Shown piece after piece: positions 15,674-24,885 of a stretch of 28,746 nt of DNA. Positions within the stretch are counted from its first letter, which is position 1. Each line of letters opens with the position of its first letter. Made by a program: the position numbers and the translations under genes. Under the pieces are notes generated by a model, which saw nothing but the letters and a program-made list of their open reading frames with translations, ran no database searches and was not told where the DNA came from. This DNA comes from Acidithiobacillus_B sp049965315 (GTDB taxonomy: Bacteria; Pseudomonadota; Gammaproteobacteria; Acidithiobacillales; Acidithiobacillaceae). The stretch covers positions 1 through 28,746 of the forward strand of contig NZ_JBMFWL010000025.1 of the NCBI RefSeq assembly GCF_049965315.1, given 5' to 3'.

Positions 15674-18280
15674 GTGGCAGGGGCATATATCCTTCCCCAC
15701 CAGCAAGCCGATCTGGATGCCTTTGGCGCTCTCATTGGCGCCTCTCTCCTCTACCCCGACTACACCCCGCTCCTGCCCCACGGCACCAGCCCGGAGTTGC
15801 ACCGCCTGCTCCGGGAACGTCCGGAAATGGGCGCCCGTCTGGGTGCACCGGACCTCCTCCAGCGGCACCCTGCCACCCGGGTCATTTTGGTGGATTGCAG
15901 TCAGGCCGAGCGCATCGGCCCGCCTGCCGCCTTGCTTGGGGAAGTACGGGAATGGATCGTTTACGACCATCACCCGCCCCTGCAAGGGGATATCACCGGG
16001 GCCGAAGTGCATCGCGCCGCCACCGGTGCCTGCACCACTCTGCTCGTCGAGGCCCTGCAAGGGCTGCATCTCCACCCTGCGCCCCCGGAAGCGTCCCTGA
16101 TGCTGCTGGGCATTCTGGAAGATACGGATCACCTGCGCACCCCCAATGTGACCCCCAGGGACCTGCGCGCCTGCGCCTGGCTGCTGGAGCAAGGGGCGGA
16201 CCTGCCTTGGGCCGGAGAGATATTGCGTAGCGCCCTCACGGCCGAACAGATCGCGCTGCTGGACCATCTCTTGCAGGAAGGGCGCTGGGTGCAGGAACAA
16301 GATCCGGCGCTGTGGATCAGTGCCGTAAGCTGGGACGGCCCCATCCATGATGGAGGCCGCATCGTCCACCACGCCCTGGCCAGCGCCCGCGCCGATGCCG
16401 CCATTGCCCTGATCACCCAAGGCAAACATGTTACGGCCATCGGCCGCAGCCGCGGCAGCGTCCCCCTGGAACACATCTTCCATGATCTGGGTGGCGGGGG
16501 ACAACGGGAGGCCGCCGCCGCAGTGCTCCATGACAGCACCCTGGCGGAGGCGGAACAACGCCTGCTGCGCATCCTGCAAAACTATTATGGGCCCATGACG
16601 CAGCAAGCGGCGGCGATCATGAATCGCGCCATTTTCTCCTGCCCCGCCGATACCCTGCTGGGGGAAGCCGCCGCAGCCCTGGGCCAGACCCCCCACCGGG
16701 GCATGCCCGTGGTGGAAAACGGGCGCGCGCGGGGCTATGTCCACCGCCAACTCCTGGAGAACGGGATACGCCATGGGCTGGCCGGACAAGCGGTGCGGGC
16801 CTATGCCGAAACCCTGCCGGAGGTCGCGCCGGAAACCCCCATCAGCACCCTGCGCACCCTGCTCCTGGAGGCACGCCATCCGATGCTCGCCGTGCAGGGA
16901 AAAACCGGGCCATTGCAGGGCATCATTACCGCCACGGACCTGCAACGCGCCGAAACCCCCCTGTCCTTCGCTCCGGAGCGCCGCGCCGGTCGGCGCCACC
17001 TGCGCGGCGAAATCCACCGGCAGTGGGGCGCAGCGGCCATCTCGCGCCTGCAGGAACTGGGCCGGCGGGCGGCGGCCTTGGGCAGCAGCGCCTACCTGGT
17101 GGGCGGTTGCGTGCGCGATCTCCTCCTGCAACGTGCCGTCACGGATATCGACGCCGTCATCGAGGGGGACGCCTTGCGCCTGGCCGCGGATCTGGCCGCG
17201 GCCGTGCCCGGCAGCCACCTGCACAGCCATCCGCGCTTCGGCACCGCCACCGTGCGCTTTGCCGACCGGTTCCGTCTGGATCTGGCCAGCAGCAGGGTCG
17301 AGCACTATCCCCAGCCGGGCGCCCTGCCCATCGTCCAGGCCGGGGGCATCCAGGCCGATCTCTGGCGGCGGGATTTCACCATCAATGCCATGGCCATCGC
17401 CCTCAACCCCCCTTCCTTCGGGCAGCTTCTGGACCCCTATCGCGGCTTGTCCGATCTTCAGGAGGGACGCCTGCGCGTCCTGCATACCCTCTCCTTCATT
17501 GAAGACCCGACCCGCATCCTGCGCGCCCTGCGCTTTTCCGCCCGCTTCCGGTTCGAGATGGAGGCGCACACCCTGGGGCTGATGAAAAACGCCATGGCCA
17601 TCGACATCTTCCGCCATCTCAGCGGGCCGCGCCTGTGGCGGGAGATCCGTTATCTTCTGCAGCTCCCCGATCTGCTGCCCGCCCTGCGCCTCCTGCAGGA
17701 ATGGCGGCTCTGGCCGCTCCTGCGCCCGGCGCCCGCGGACCCTGCCGCGCTCTTCGCCACGGTACAAAGGGCCCTTACCCTGCGCGACTGGTTTCAGCTT
17801 TCCTTTCCCCAGGAGCCCCTGCTGCAGGACACCCTTTTTCTGCGCATCCTCTGGCACGATATCCCTTGGGCAGAACGGCAAGAACGCTTAAACTATTTCC
17901 AGGTTGGCGGGGCTGATGACATTCAGAACGATCTGCAGCGCCTGCCCGAGATCGCCGCCCAACTCGCTCGCGGGGTACGCCCCAGCCAGCGCCGGGCCCT
18001 GCTCTCGCAACTGCGCGTGGAGGGGGTTCTGGCCCTGCTGGCAGGGCATCCGCAGGGGCCGACACAGGCGGCGGGATTGGCCTATCTGCAGACGGATCGG
18101 CACCTCGCTTCCCCCCTGAGCGCCAAAGAAATCATGGCCTTGGGGCTTGCGCCCGGGCCTGCGGTGGGCCACTGGCTGAAGCGGCTGCGCGACGCCCGGC
18201 TGGATGGAGAAATCAGCGATAAGGAATCGGCTCGACAATGGCTCCTGAACAACTTGAAACAGCCCCCCGGCAAGCCGTAA
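15674..18280 (+). CDS. DHH-CBS-tRNA nucleotidyltransferase fusion protein
   Basis: This 868-residue protein joins three modules. First, a DHH phosphoesterase domain with H9, D13, D15, then VDCS (D74) and DHH at 98-100, followed by a DHHA1-like GGGGQREAAAAV. Second, a pair of CBS domains from about 308 to 430. Third, a class II nucleotidyltransferase with LVGGCVRD (477-482) and catalytic D491/D493 in TDIDAV, plus its RNA-binding C-terminal half. Such fusions are annotated as A-adding or CC-adding tRNA nucleotidyltransferases in some bacteria; which bases this one adds cannot be read from sequence. The GTG at 15674, 5 bases after pcnB, is the only in-frame start near the family's usual beginning (ILPHQQADLDAFG); its ribosome site is weak. 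folK overlaps its last 43 bases. Confidence 0.9.
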   Translation: MAGAYILPHQQADLDAFGALIGASLLYPDYTPLLPHGTSPELHRLLRERPEMGARLGAPDLLQRHPATRVILVDCSQAERIGPPAALLGEVREWIVYDHHPPLQGDITGAEVHRAATGACTTLLVEALQGLHLHPAPPEASLMLLGILEDTDHLRTPNVTPRDLRACAWLLEQGADLPWAGEILRSALTAEQIALLDHLLQEGRWVQEQDPALWISAVSWDGPIHDGGRIVHHALASARADAAIALITQGKHVTAIGRSRGSVPLEHIFHDLGGGGQREAAAAVLHDSTLAEAEQRLLRILQNYYGPMTQQAAAIMNRAIFSCPADTLLGEAAAALGQTPHRGMPVVENGRARGYVHRQLLENGIRHGLAGQAVRAYAETLPEVAPETPISTLRTLLLEARHPMLAVQGKTGPLQGIITATDLQRAETPLSFAPERRAGRRHLRGEIHRQWGAAAISRLQELGRRAAALGSSAYLVGGCVRDLLLQRAVTDIDAVIEGDALRLAADLAAAVPGSHLHSHPRFGTATVRFADRFRLDLASSRVEHYPQPGALPIVQAGGIQADLWRRDFTINAMAIALNPPSFGQLLDPYRGLSDLQEGRLRVLHTLSFIEDPTRILRALRFSARFRFEMEAHTLGLMKNAMAIDIFRHLSGPRLWREIRYLLQLPDLLPALRLLQEWRLWPLLRPAPADPAALFATVQRALTLRDWFQLSFPQEPLLQDTLFLRILWHDIPWAERQERLNYFQVGGADDIQNDLQRLPEIAAQLARGVRPSQRRALLSQLRVEGVLALLAGHPQGPTQAAGLAYLQTDRHLASPLSAKEIMALGLAPGPAVGHWLKRLRDARLDGEISDKESARQWLLNNLKQPPGKP

Positions 18281-18810
18281 CCTGCTGGATCGGCCTGGGC
18301 AGCAATATGGGTCATCCCGAGCAGCAGTTGCGGGACGCCATGGCGGCGCTGCGGGATCTCGCCGGTTGCCAGGTGACATGGCGCTCCCGCCTCTACCGGA
18401 CCCAGCCCGTGGGCGGCCCGCAGCAGCCGGATTTCATCAACGCGGTCGTGCGGATGGTGACCACCCTCGCCCCCCTCGGCCTGCTCTGCGCCCTGCACAA
18501 GCTAGAAACGCGGGCCGGCCGGCAACGCAGCCGGGAAGTCTACTGGGGGCCGCGCATGCTTGATCTGGACCTGCTGATCTACGGCGACGCCATCGTCCGT
18601 AGCCCTGCCCTGACCCTTCCCCATCCCCGTCTCCACGAGCGCGCCTTCGTCTTGCTACCCTTGGCGGAATACGACCCGCAATTGCGCATTCCCGGTGCCG
18701 GCTGCGTCAATGACCACCTCCCGGCCACCCTGCATGGGCAAGGGATCAAGGCCCTGTCCGACGATTTGGATCAGCAGGCGCAACCTATGCGGACGGCGGC
18801 CTCGGTATGA
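18238..18810 (+). CDS. folK: 6-hydroxymethyl-7,8-dihydropterin pyrophosphokinase
   Basis: FolK transfers pyrophosphate from ATP to 6-hydroxymethyl-dihydropterin in folate synthesis. The N-terminal IGLGSNMG and the signature WGPRMLDLDLL at 103-113, with metal ligands D109 and D111, are intact, as are YRTQPVGGPQQPDFINAV and LPHPRLHERAFVLLPL. The protein has 190 residues. The ATG at 18238 has AAGGAA upstream and gives a 16-residue lead before the usual start; it lies inside the preceding gene, an unusually long 43-base overlap, but no later start fits. The stop overlaps the next gene by 4 bases (ATGA). Confidence 0.96.
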   Translation: MAPEQLETAPRQAVTCWIGLGSNMGHPEQQLRDAMAALRDLAGCQVTWRSRLYRTQPVGGPQQPDFINAVVRMVTTLAPLGLLCALHKLETRAGRQRSREVYWGPRMLDLDLLIYGDAIVRSPALTLPHPRLHERAFVLLPLAEYDPQLRIPGAGCVNDHLPATLHGQGIKALSDDLDQQAQPMRTAASV

Positions 18811-19424
18811 TGGCGGACGTCCATATTGCCGTGGAAGGTCCCATGGGAGCGGGCAAGACCAGTCTCGCCCAGCGTCTGAGTGCCAGCCTCGGCACCCGCC
18901 TCCTGCTGGAACAACCGGCGGAAAACCCCTTCCTGGCGGATTTTTACACCAGATCATCGCACCCGGCCCTCGCCACCGAGATCTGTTTTCTACTGCAACG
19001 GCATGCGCAATGGCGGAAGATATCGGTTACCCAGAGCATGGTGAGCGACTTTTGCGGTGCCAAGGGCGAGATCTTTGCCCCCCTGACCCTCTCCCCTGCC
19101 GAACTCGGCCTGTATCGACAAGTGGCGCAGGCCATCGACAGCCGCCCCCCCGCGCCGGATTTGCTGATTTTCCTCCACGCCCCGCTGGATACGCTCTGGG
19201 CGCGGGTACAACGGCGTCATGCCCCCTACGAGGCCCGGTTACGCTATGATTATCTGCGCCGGGTGAGTGCCGCCTATGCACAATGGCGCGCCCAATATCC
19301 GGGCCTCTGCCTGGATTTTGCCACCGATCAGGTGGATTTTGTGGCGGATCCCGGTCACTATAAGCAAATTCTAACGCGCGTCAGCGACGCCCTACCCACG
19401 CGAAACGAGACCCCATCGCCATGA
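18807..19424 (+). CDS. Deoxynucleoside kinase (deoxyadenosine/deoxyguanosine type)
   Basis: The 205-residue protein belongs to the dNK/dGK fold of P-loop kinases that phosphorylate deoxynucleosides for salvage. Seen are the P-loop GPMGAGKT at 11-18, Glu35 in LLLEQPAENPFLADFY (the substrate-side glutamate), VSDFCGAKGEIFAPLTL at 79-95 and a basic lid region with RVQRRHAPYEARLRYDYL. Substrate choice between deoxyadenosine and deoxyguanosine cannot be decided. The gene sits between folK and panB, overlapping each by 4 bases; bacterial members near folK and panB are familiar to me, so the setting supports the call. Confidence 0.88.
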   Translation: MMADVHIAVEGPMGAGKTSLAQRLSASLGTRLLLEQPAENPFLADFYTRSSHPALATEICFLLQRHAQWRKISVTQSMVSDFCGAKGEIFAPLTLSPAELGLYRQVAQAIDSRPPAPDLLIFLHAPLDTLWARVQRRHAPYEARLRYDYLRRVSAAYAQWRAQYPGLCLDFATDQVDFVADPGHYKQILTRVSDALPTRNETPSP

Positions 19425-20209
19425 GCAAAAAACTGCAGGACTGGCAGGGCGACAAAGCTGCAGGCCGCAAGCGCGCCCTGATCACCGCCTACGACTACCC
19501 TTTTGCCCACTTCGCCGCCCAGGCTGGCTTGGACGGCATTCTCGTGGGCGACTCCCTGGGCATGGTGGTGGCGGGCGAGGCCGATACCTTGGGCGTCAGC
19601 CTGGAGCAGGTCTGTTATCACACCCGCATGGCGGCGCGCGGTGCCGGTAGCTGTCTGCTCATCGCCGACCTGCCCTTCGGCAGTTACGAAGGGAGCCCCG
19701 AGCAAGCCTGGTCCAGCGCCGCGGCCCTGCTGCGCGCCGGTGCCGACATGGTCAAGCTGGAAGGCGGCCGGGAAATGGCCGAAACCGTCGCCTTCCTCGC
19801 CCAGCGCGGCGTTGCCGTCTGCGGCCATATCGGCCTCACCCCCCAGCGGGTGCGTCAATGGGGCGGCTTTCGCCGGCAGGGGACCGATGCGCCAGGCGCC
19901 CAGCACCTGCGCGAAGACGCCGCCGCCCTGGCCGCCGCCGGGGCGCGCCTGCTGGTGATCGAGGCCGTGCCGGCGGAATTGGGCGCCGAGATCACCCGCA
20001 ACCTGGCCATCCCCACCATCGGCATTGGCGCCGGGCCCGACACCGATGCCCAGGTCCTGGTCCTGCATGACGTCCTGGGCCTGGCCCCCGGCGGCAGCCC
20101 CAGCTTTGCCCACCAATACCTCGGCGGCGCCGGGCTGGTGGAAGGCGCCCTCACCCGCTATGCCGAGGAAGTGCGCAGCGGGCGCTTTCCCCCGCGCCAG
20201 GAGCGTTGA
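19421..20209 (+). CDS. panB: 3-methyl-2-oxobutanoate hydroxymethyltransferase
   Basis: PanB uses methylene-tetrahydrofolate to make ketopantoate from 2-oxoisovalerate, the first committed step to pantothenate and CoA. The metal ligands D44 (VGDSLGMV), D83 (IADLPFGSYEG) and E114 (VKLEGG) and the base E181 (VIEAVPAEL) are present, with HIGLTPQ at 136-142. Length 262 is normal. The ATG overlaps the kinase stop (ATGA) and panC begins 3 bases after its stop. The cofactor links it to folK upstream and the substrate to the ilv pathway. Confidence 0.97.
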   Translation: MSKKLQDWQGDKAAGRKRALITAYDYPFAHFAAQAGLDGILVGDSLGMVVAGEADTLGVSLEQVCYHTRMAARGAGSCLLIADLPFGSYEGSPEQAWSSAAALLRAGADMVKLEGGREMAETVAFLAQRGVAVCGHIGLTPQRVRQWGGFRRQGTDAPGAQHLREDAAALAAAGARLLVIEAVPAELGAEITRNLAIPTIGIGAGPDTDAQVLVLHDVLGLAPGGSPSFAHQYLGGAGLVEGALTRYAEEVRSGRFPPRQER

Positions 20210-20212
20210 GGC

Positions 20213-21055
20213 ATGGCCATCTTCAAGGAAATCGCCGGCTTGCGCCACTGGCGGCAAGCCCTCAAGGGCACCCTGGCGCTGGTCCCCACCATGGGCAATC
20301 TCCACGCCGGGCACCTGGCCCTGGTACGCCTGGCAGCCACCCGCGCCGATCATGTCCTCGTCAGCATTTACGTCAATCCCCTGCAGTTTGGCCCGGGGGA
20401 GGATTTCGACCGCTATCCGCGCAGCCTCGGCAACGATCTACAACTCCTGGGAGAGGCGGGCTGCCAGAATGTCTTTGCCCCCGATGACAACGTCATGTAT
20501 CCCCATGGCCGTCAGGACCTCGCCATCGTCCTGCCGCCGCGCAGCCTGAGCAGCGTGCTCTGCGGCCGCTCCCGGCCCGGCCACTTCGCCGGGGTCAGCA
20601 CGGTACTCAGCAAACTCCTGCACATGGTCGCCCCCGAGGTCCTGGTCCTGGGCGAGAAGGACTATCAGCAGTTGCGTGTCGTGCAACGGCTCCTGGAGGA
20701 CTGCAACTTCGCCGTGCAATTGCTCCCCGCGCCTACCCAGCGGGAAGCCGACGGCCTCGCCTACAGCTCCCGGAATCAGTATCTCGGCACCGCGGAACGC
20801 CGCATCGCGCCGCTGCTCTTTCAACACCTGCAAGAACTCGCCCGGCGCAGCAAGGAATCCGATGCCGACCCCGCCCTCCTCGCCCAGGCAACGCGGGAAA
20901 GCCTCGAGCTGGCCGGTTTCGTCGTCGAATATCTGGAACTGCGGGACGGCACCAGCCTGCAGTCCCTCCCGCGCCCTCGCCCGGGGGCACGCTGGTTTGC
21001 GGCGGCGCGGCTGGGCCGGACTCGCCTCATTGACAATCTGGCCATCGACCTATGA
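20213..21055 (+). CDS. panC: Pantothenate synthetase
   Basis: PanC joins pantoate and beta-alanine with ATP through a pantoyl adenylate. The nucleotidyl-transfer motifs are PTMGNLHAGH (25-34, with H31 and H34), YVNPLQFGPGEDF, GHFAGVSTVL, LGEKDYQQLRV and SSRNQYL. Length is 280 residues. The gene follows panB by 3 bases and its stop overlaps the next start by 4 (ATGA). Neither panE nor panD is in the window; IlvC could substitute for PanE. Confidence 0.97.
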   Translation: MAIFKEIAGLRHWRQALKGTLALVPTMGNLHAGHLALVRLAATRADHVLVSIYVNPLQFGPGEDFDRYPRSLGNDLQLLGEAGCQNVFAPDDNVMYPHGRQDLAIVLPPRSLSSVLCGRSRPGHFAGVSTVLSKLLHMVAPEVLVLGEKDYQQLRVVQRLLEDCNFAVQLLPAPTQREADGLAYSSRNQYLGTAERRIAPLLFQHLQELARRSKESDADPALLAQATRESLELAGFVVEYLELRDGTSLQSLPRPRPGARWFAAARLGRTRLIDNLAIDL

Positions 21056-24000
21056 CCCAATGCCTGCGGGAAATCCCCTATAACTACACCTCCTTTTCCG
21101 ATGCCGAAATCGTCCAGCGCCTCATCGGCGTCGAGGCCTGGCGCATCCTCGAAGACCTGCGCGCCCAGCGCGTGACGGGGCGCTCGGCGCGGATGCTCTT
21201 CGAGGTCCTGGGTGATCTCTGGGTAGTCCAGCGCAACCCTTATATCCAGGACGATCTCGCCGCCGATCGCCAGCGCCGCGAGGCCTTGTGGGCGGCCATC
21301 CGGCACCGTCTGCAGGACATCGGCAGCCGCGCCGACGGCAATGCCCTGGTACAACGCCTCCTGCAACTGGCCGATGCCGCCGTGGGCAGCTTCATCGCCG
21401 CCTTTGATGCCCAGCGGACCCTGCGCCAGCGGGCGGCGAAGCGCTTTGCGCGCATCACCCGCAAGGATAATGCCGACTTCAGCGCCTACGCCCGCGTCGC
21501 CCACGTCACGGATGCCTCGGACTGGCGGGTGGAGTATCCCTTCGTGGTGCTCTATCCGGAGAACGAGGCCGAGGTGCAGCGCATGGTCGTGGCCTGCAGC
21601 GAACTCGGCCTGCAGATCATCCCCCGCGGCGGCGGCACCGGCTATACCGGCGGCGCCATTCCGCTGAGCACCCATTGCGCGGTCATCAACACCGAAAAGC
21701 TGGAAAGCCTCGGTCCCGTCGAGTTTGTCACCCCCCCCGGCCTGGATCAGGCCATTCCCAGCATCGCCGCAGGGGCCGGGGTCGTCACCAAAACCGTAGC
21801 CGAGGCCGCCGAGGCCGCCGGGCTGGTCTTCGCCGTGGATCCCACCTCCATGGACGCCTCCACCATCGGCGGCAACATCGCCATGAATGCCGGCGGCAAA
21901 AAGGCGGTCCTCTGGGGCACGGCCCTCGACAATCTCCTCTCCTGGCGCATGATCACTGCCGACGCCCAATGGCTGGAGGTGGAGCGGCTCGATCACAATC
22001 TGGGCAGGATCCATGATCAGGAAAGTGTACGCTTTCGTCTCAGCCGTTTTGCCGCCGATGGCCACACCCCCATCGGCACGCCGGAGATCCTCACCCTGGC
22101 CGGCCGGAGTCTGCGCAAGGCAGGTCTGGGCAAGGATGTCACCGACAAATTCCTCGGCGGGCTGCCCGGTATCCAGAAAGAGGGCTGTGACGGCATCATC
22201 ACCTCCGGCCGCTTCCTCCTGCACCGCTTCCCCAGCCATCAGCGCACCCTCTGCCTGGAGTTCTATGGCAACGACCTGCAGCAGGCCGTTCCCGCCATCG
22301 TCGAGATCAAGGCCTATGTCGAGAAACAGCCGCAGATCCTCCTCAGCGGTCTGGAGCACCTGGACGAACGCTATGTCAAGGCGGTGAAATACAGCAGCAA
22401 GGCCTCCGGCCGCGGTCTGCCCAAGATGATCCTGCTTGCCGATCTCGCCAGCGATGACGAGCAGGCCCTGGGGGCCACAGCGGCCGCCGTGGTGCGGCTG
22501 GCCAATGCCCGCGGGGCGGAGGGCTTCATCGCCACCAGTCCCGAATCCCGGCGCCGCTTCTGGGCCGACCGCGCCCGTACGGCGGCCATCGCCGCCCATA
22601 CCAACGCCTTCAAGATCAACGAAGATGTGGTCATCCCCCTGGAACGCCTTGCCGACTACAGCAACAGCATCGAGCGCATCAACATCGAGCAATCCCTGAG
22701 CAACAAGCGCGCCATCATCGCCGCCCTGGGCGATTATCTCCAGGGTGGCCTGCCGCAGATGCGCCAGGCCAAGGACTATGAGGACAGCGCCGAAAACCGC
22801 GCCATCATCGCCGCCAAACAACAGGAGGCCGGGGCCCTCCTGGATGGGGTGGCCAAACGCTGGCAGGCCATTGCCGACGGCCTGAACGACGCGGCCGCAG
22901 AGCACGAAGAGCTGTTGGATGAGGCCGCCCGCCGGAACCTGCGCCCCGGCGACCGCCTCATCGATCTCCTCCTGCGCCGCAGTCTGCGCATCAGTTACCG
23001 CCGGGAGGTGGGCAAGGCCCTGGACGAAATCTTCGGCGGCGAGGCCTTTGTCGGCGTGCGCCAGGAGATGCACCGCATCCATCAGGAGTTGCGTCGCAGC
23101 CGGCTCTTCGTCGCCCTGCACATGCATGCCGGCGATGGCAACGTCCACACCAACATCCCCGTCCTTTCCAGCGACTACACCATGCTCCGGGAGGCCGACC
23201 GCATCGTCGACCGCATCATGGCCCTGGCCCAGTCCCTGGGCGGCGTCATTTCCGGCGAACACGGCATCGGCATCACCAAGATGCGCTGGCTGGAGCCGGA
23301 AAAGGTCCAGGCATTTGCCGCCTACAAGGCCCAGGTGGACCCCCAAGGGCTCTTCAACCCCGGCAAACTCCTGCCGGGCTCCGGCCTCGACGGCGCCTAT
23401 ACCCCGTCCCTGCAACTCGTCGAGCAGGAGGCGCTGCTGCTGGAAGCCAGCGAACTGGGGGCCCTCAACGCCGAGATCAAGGACTGCCTGCGCTGCGGCA
23501 AGTGTAAGCCGGTGTGCATGACCCACATCCCCCGCGCCAACCTCCTCTATTCGCCGCGCAACAAGATCCTCGCCACCGGGCTCCTCATCGAGGCCTTCCT
23601 CTATGAGGAACAGACCCGCCGCGGCGTCTCGCGCCAGCATTTCACCGCCATGAACGACGTGGCCGACCACTGCACCACCTGCCACAAATGCGAAACCCCC
23701 TGTCCGGTGGACATCGATTTCGGCAAGGTCTCCGTCCACATGCGCAACATCCTGCGTGCCCGAGGCGAGAAATCCTTCAACCTCGGCACCCGGCTGGCCA
23801 TGAGCTACCTCAACGCCACGGAGCCGCGCACCGTGCACTTCCTGCGCCGTGGCGTGCTGCAGACCGCCTATCGCGCCCAGGCCCTCGCCCACGAGATCGC
23901 CAAGCCCTGGCTACCCAAGACCCCGCCACCCGCCACCACGGAAAAGCCCACGCTCCGCGCCGAGGTCATTCACCTCCTGCGCAAACCCCTGCCGACCGAC

Positions 24001-24885
24001 ATGAGCGCCCAGACCATGCGCCAGCTTCTCGGCCTGGAAGGCAGTGAAACGGTGCCCATCCTCCGCGATCCGCAAAAGGTCACGGAGGACAGCGACGCCG
24101 TCTTCTACTTCCCCGGCTGCGGCAGCGAGCGCCTCTTCAGCAAGATCGGCCTCGCCACCCTCGCCATGCTGCACGCCCAAGGCACGCAAACGGTCCTGCC
24201 CCCCGGCTATCTCTGCTGCGGCTACCCCCAGACCGCCGCCGGCCAGGACGACAAGGGCCAGGAAATCTCGGTGCGCAACCAAGTGCTCTTCCATCGCATC
24301 GCCAACACCCTGAATTACCTGGATATCAAGACCGTGATCCTGTCCTGCGGCACCTGCATGGACCAACTCATGCAGTACCAGTTCCAGCAGATCTTCCCCG
24401 GCTGCCGTCTCCTCGACATCCATGAATACCTCATGGAAAAAGGGGTCAAGCTCGACGGGGTGGAAGGCGTGCAATACCTCTACCACGATCCCTGCCACAG
24501 CCCCATGAAGACCTACAAACCCTTGCAGGTTACCCAGGAACTGCTGGGACAGGCGGTGCGGGACTCGGGACGTTGCTGCGGCGAGGCCGGCACCCTGGCC
24601 AGCAGCCGGCCGGACATCGCCACGCAACTGCGTTTCCGCAAGGAAGAAATACTCCACGACGGCATCCGCGCCCTCACCGGTGGAGAGCGCGCCGACAACG
24701 GCGAGGTCCGGCTCCTCACCAGTTGCCCCGCCTGCCAGCAAGGCCTGGAACGCTACCGGGAGGATACCGGCCTCGCTACCGACTACATCGTGGTCGAACT
24801 GGCCCGGCACATCCTCGGCGCCGACTGGCAGCAACGCTTCATCGCCCAGGTGCGTCAGGGGGGCATCGAGCGGGTCCTGCTGTGA
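21052..24885 (+). CDS. Giant FAD-linked oxidase/iron-sulfur oxidoreductase with DUF3683 N-terminus
   Basis: The 1277-residue chain combines a DUF3683-like N-terminal region (about 1-150, starting REIPYNYTSFSDAEIV), an FAD-binding-4 domain with RGGGTGYTGGAIPL at 192-204, an FAD-oxidase C-terminal domain with HMHAGDGNVHTNIP and SGEHGIGITK, two ferredoxin clusters (C812/815/818/822 and C874/877/880/884), and a C-terminal pair of CCG domains (CCGYPQTAAG near 1055, SCGTCMDQL, RCCGEAGTLA) as in heterodisulfide reductase and GlpC. The first [4Fe-4S] motif, C-x2-C-x2-C-x3-C, is followed by MTHIP where many ferredoxins have P. The build resembles D-lactate, glycolate or 2-hydroxyglutarate dehydrogenases; the substrate is unknown. 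It overlaps panC by 4 bases. Confidence 0.93.
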   Translation: MTQCLREIPYNYTSFSDAEIVQRLIGVEAWRILEDLRAQRVTGRSARMLFEVLGDLWVVQRNPYIQDDLAADRQRREALWAAIRHRLQDIGSRADGNALVQRLLQLADAAVGSFIAAFDAQRTLRQRAAKRFARITRKDNADFSAYARVAHVTDASDWRVEYPFVVLYPENEAEVQRMVVACSELGLQIIPRGGGTGYTGGAIPLSTHCAVINTEKLESLGPVEFVTPPGLDQAIPSIAAGAGVVTKTVAEAAEAAGLVFAVDPTSMDASTIGGNIAMNAGGKKAVLWGTALDNLLSWRMITADAQWLEVERLDHNLGRIHDQESVRFRLSRFAADGHTPIGTPEILTLAGRSLRKAGLGKDVTDKFLGGLPGIQKEGCDGIITSGRFLLHRFPSHQRTLCLEFYGNDLQQAVPAIVEIKAYVEKQPQILLSGLEHLDERYVKAVKYSSKASGRGLPKMILLADLASDDEQALGATAAAVVRLANARGAEGFIATSPESRRRFWADRARTAAIAAHTNAFKINEDVVIPLERLADYSNSIERINIEQSLSNKRAIIAALGDYLQGGLPQMRQAKDYEDSAENRAIIAAKQQEAGALLDGVAKRWQAIADGLNDAAAEHEELLDEAARRNLRPGDRLIDLLLRRSLRISYRREVGKALDEIFGGEAFVGVRQEMHRIHQELRRSRLFVALHMHAGDGNVHTNIPVLSSDYTMLREADRIVDRIMALAQSLGGVISGEHGIGITKMRWLEPEKVQAFAAYKAQVDPQGLFNPGKLLPGSGLDGAYTPSLQLVEQEALLLEASELGALNAEIKDCLRCGKCKPVCMTHIPRANLLYSPRNKILATGLLIEAFLYEEQTRRGVSRQHFTAMNDVADHCTTCHKCETPCPVDIDFGKVSVHMRNILRARGEKSFNLGTRLAMSYLNATEPRTVHFLRRGVLQTAYRAQALAHEIAKPWLPKTPPPATTEKPTLRAEVIHLLRKPLPTDMSAQTMRQLLGLEGSETVPILRDPQKVTEDSDAVFYFPGCGSERLFSKIGLATLAMLHAQGTQTVLPPGYLCCGYPQTAAGQDDKGQEISVRNQVLFHRIANTLNYLDIKTVILSCGTCMDQLMQYQFQQIFPGCRLLDIHEYLMEKGVKLDGVEGVQYLYHDPCHSPMKTYKPLQVTQELLGQAVRDSGRCCGEAGTLASSRPDIATQLRFRKEEILHDGIRALTGGERADNGEVRLLTSCPACQQGLERYREDTGLATDYIVVELARHILGADWQQRFIAQVRQGGIERVLL

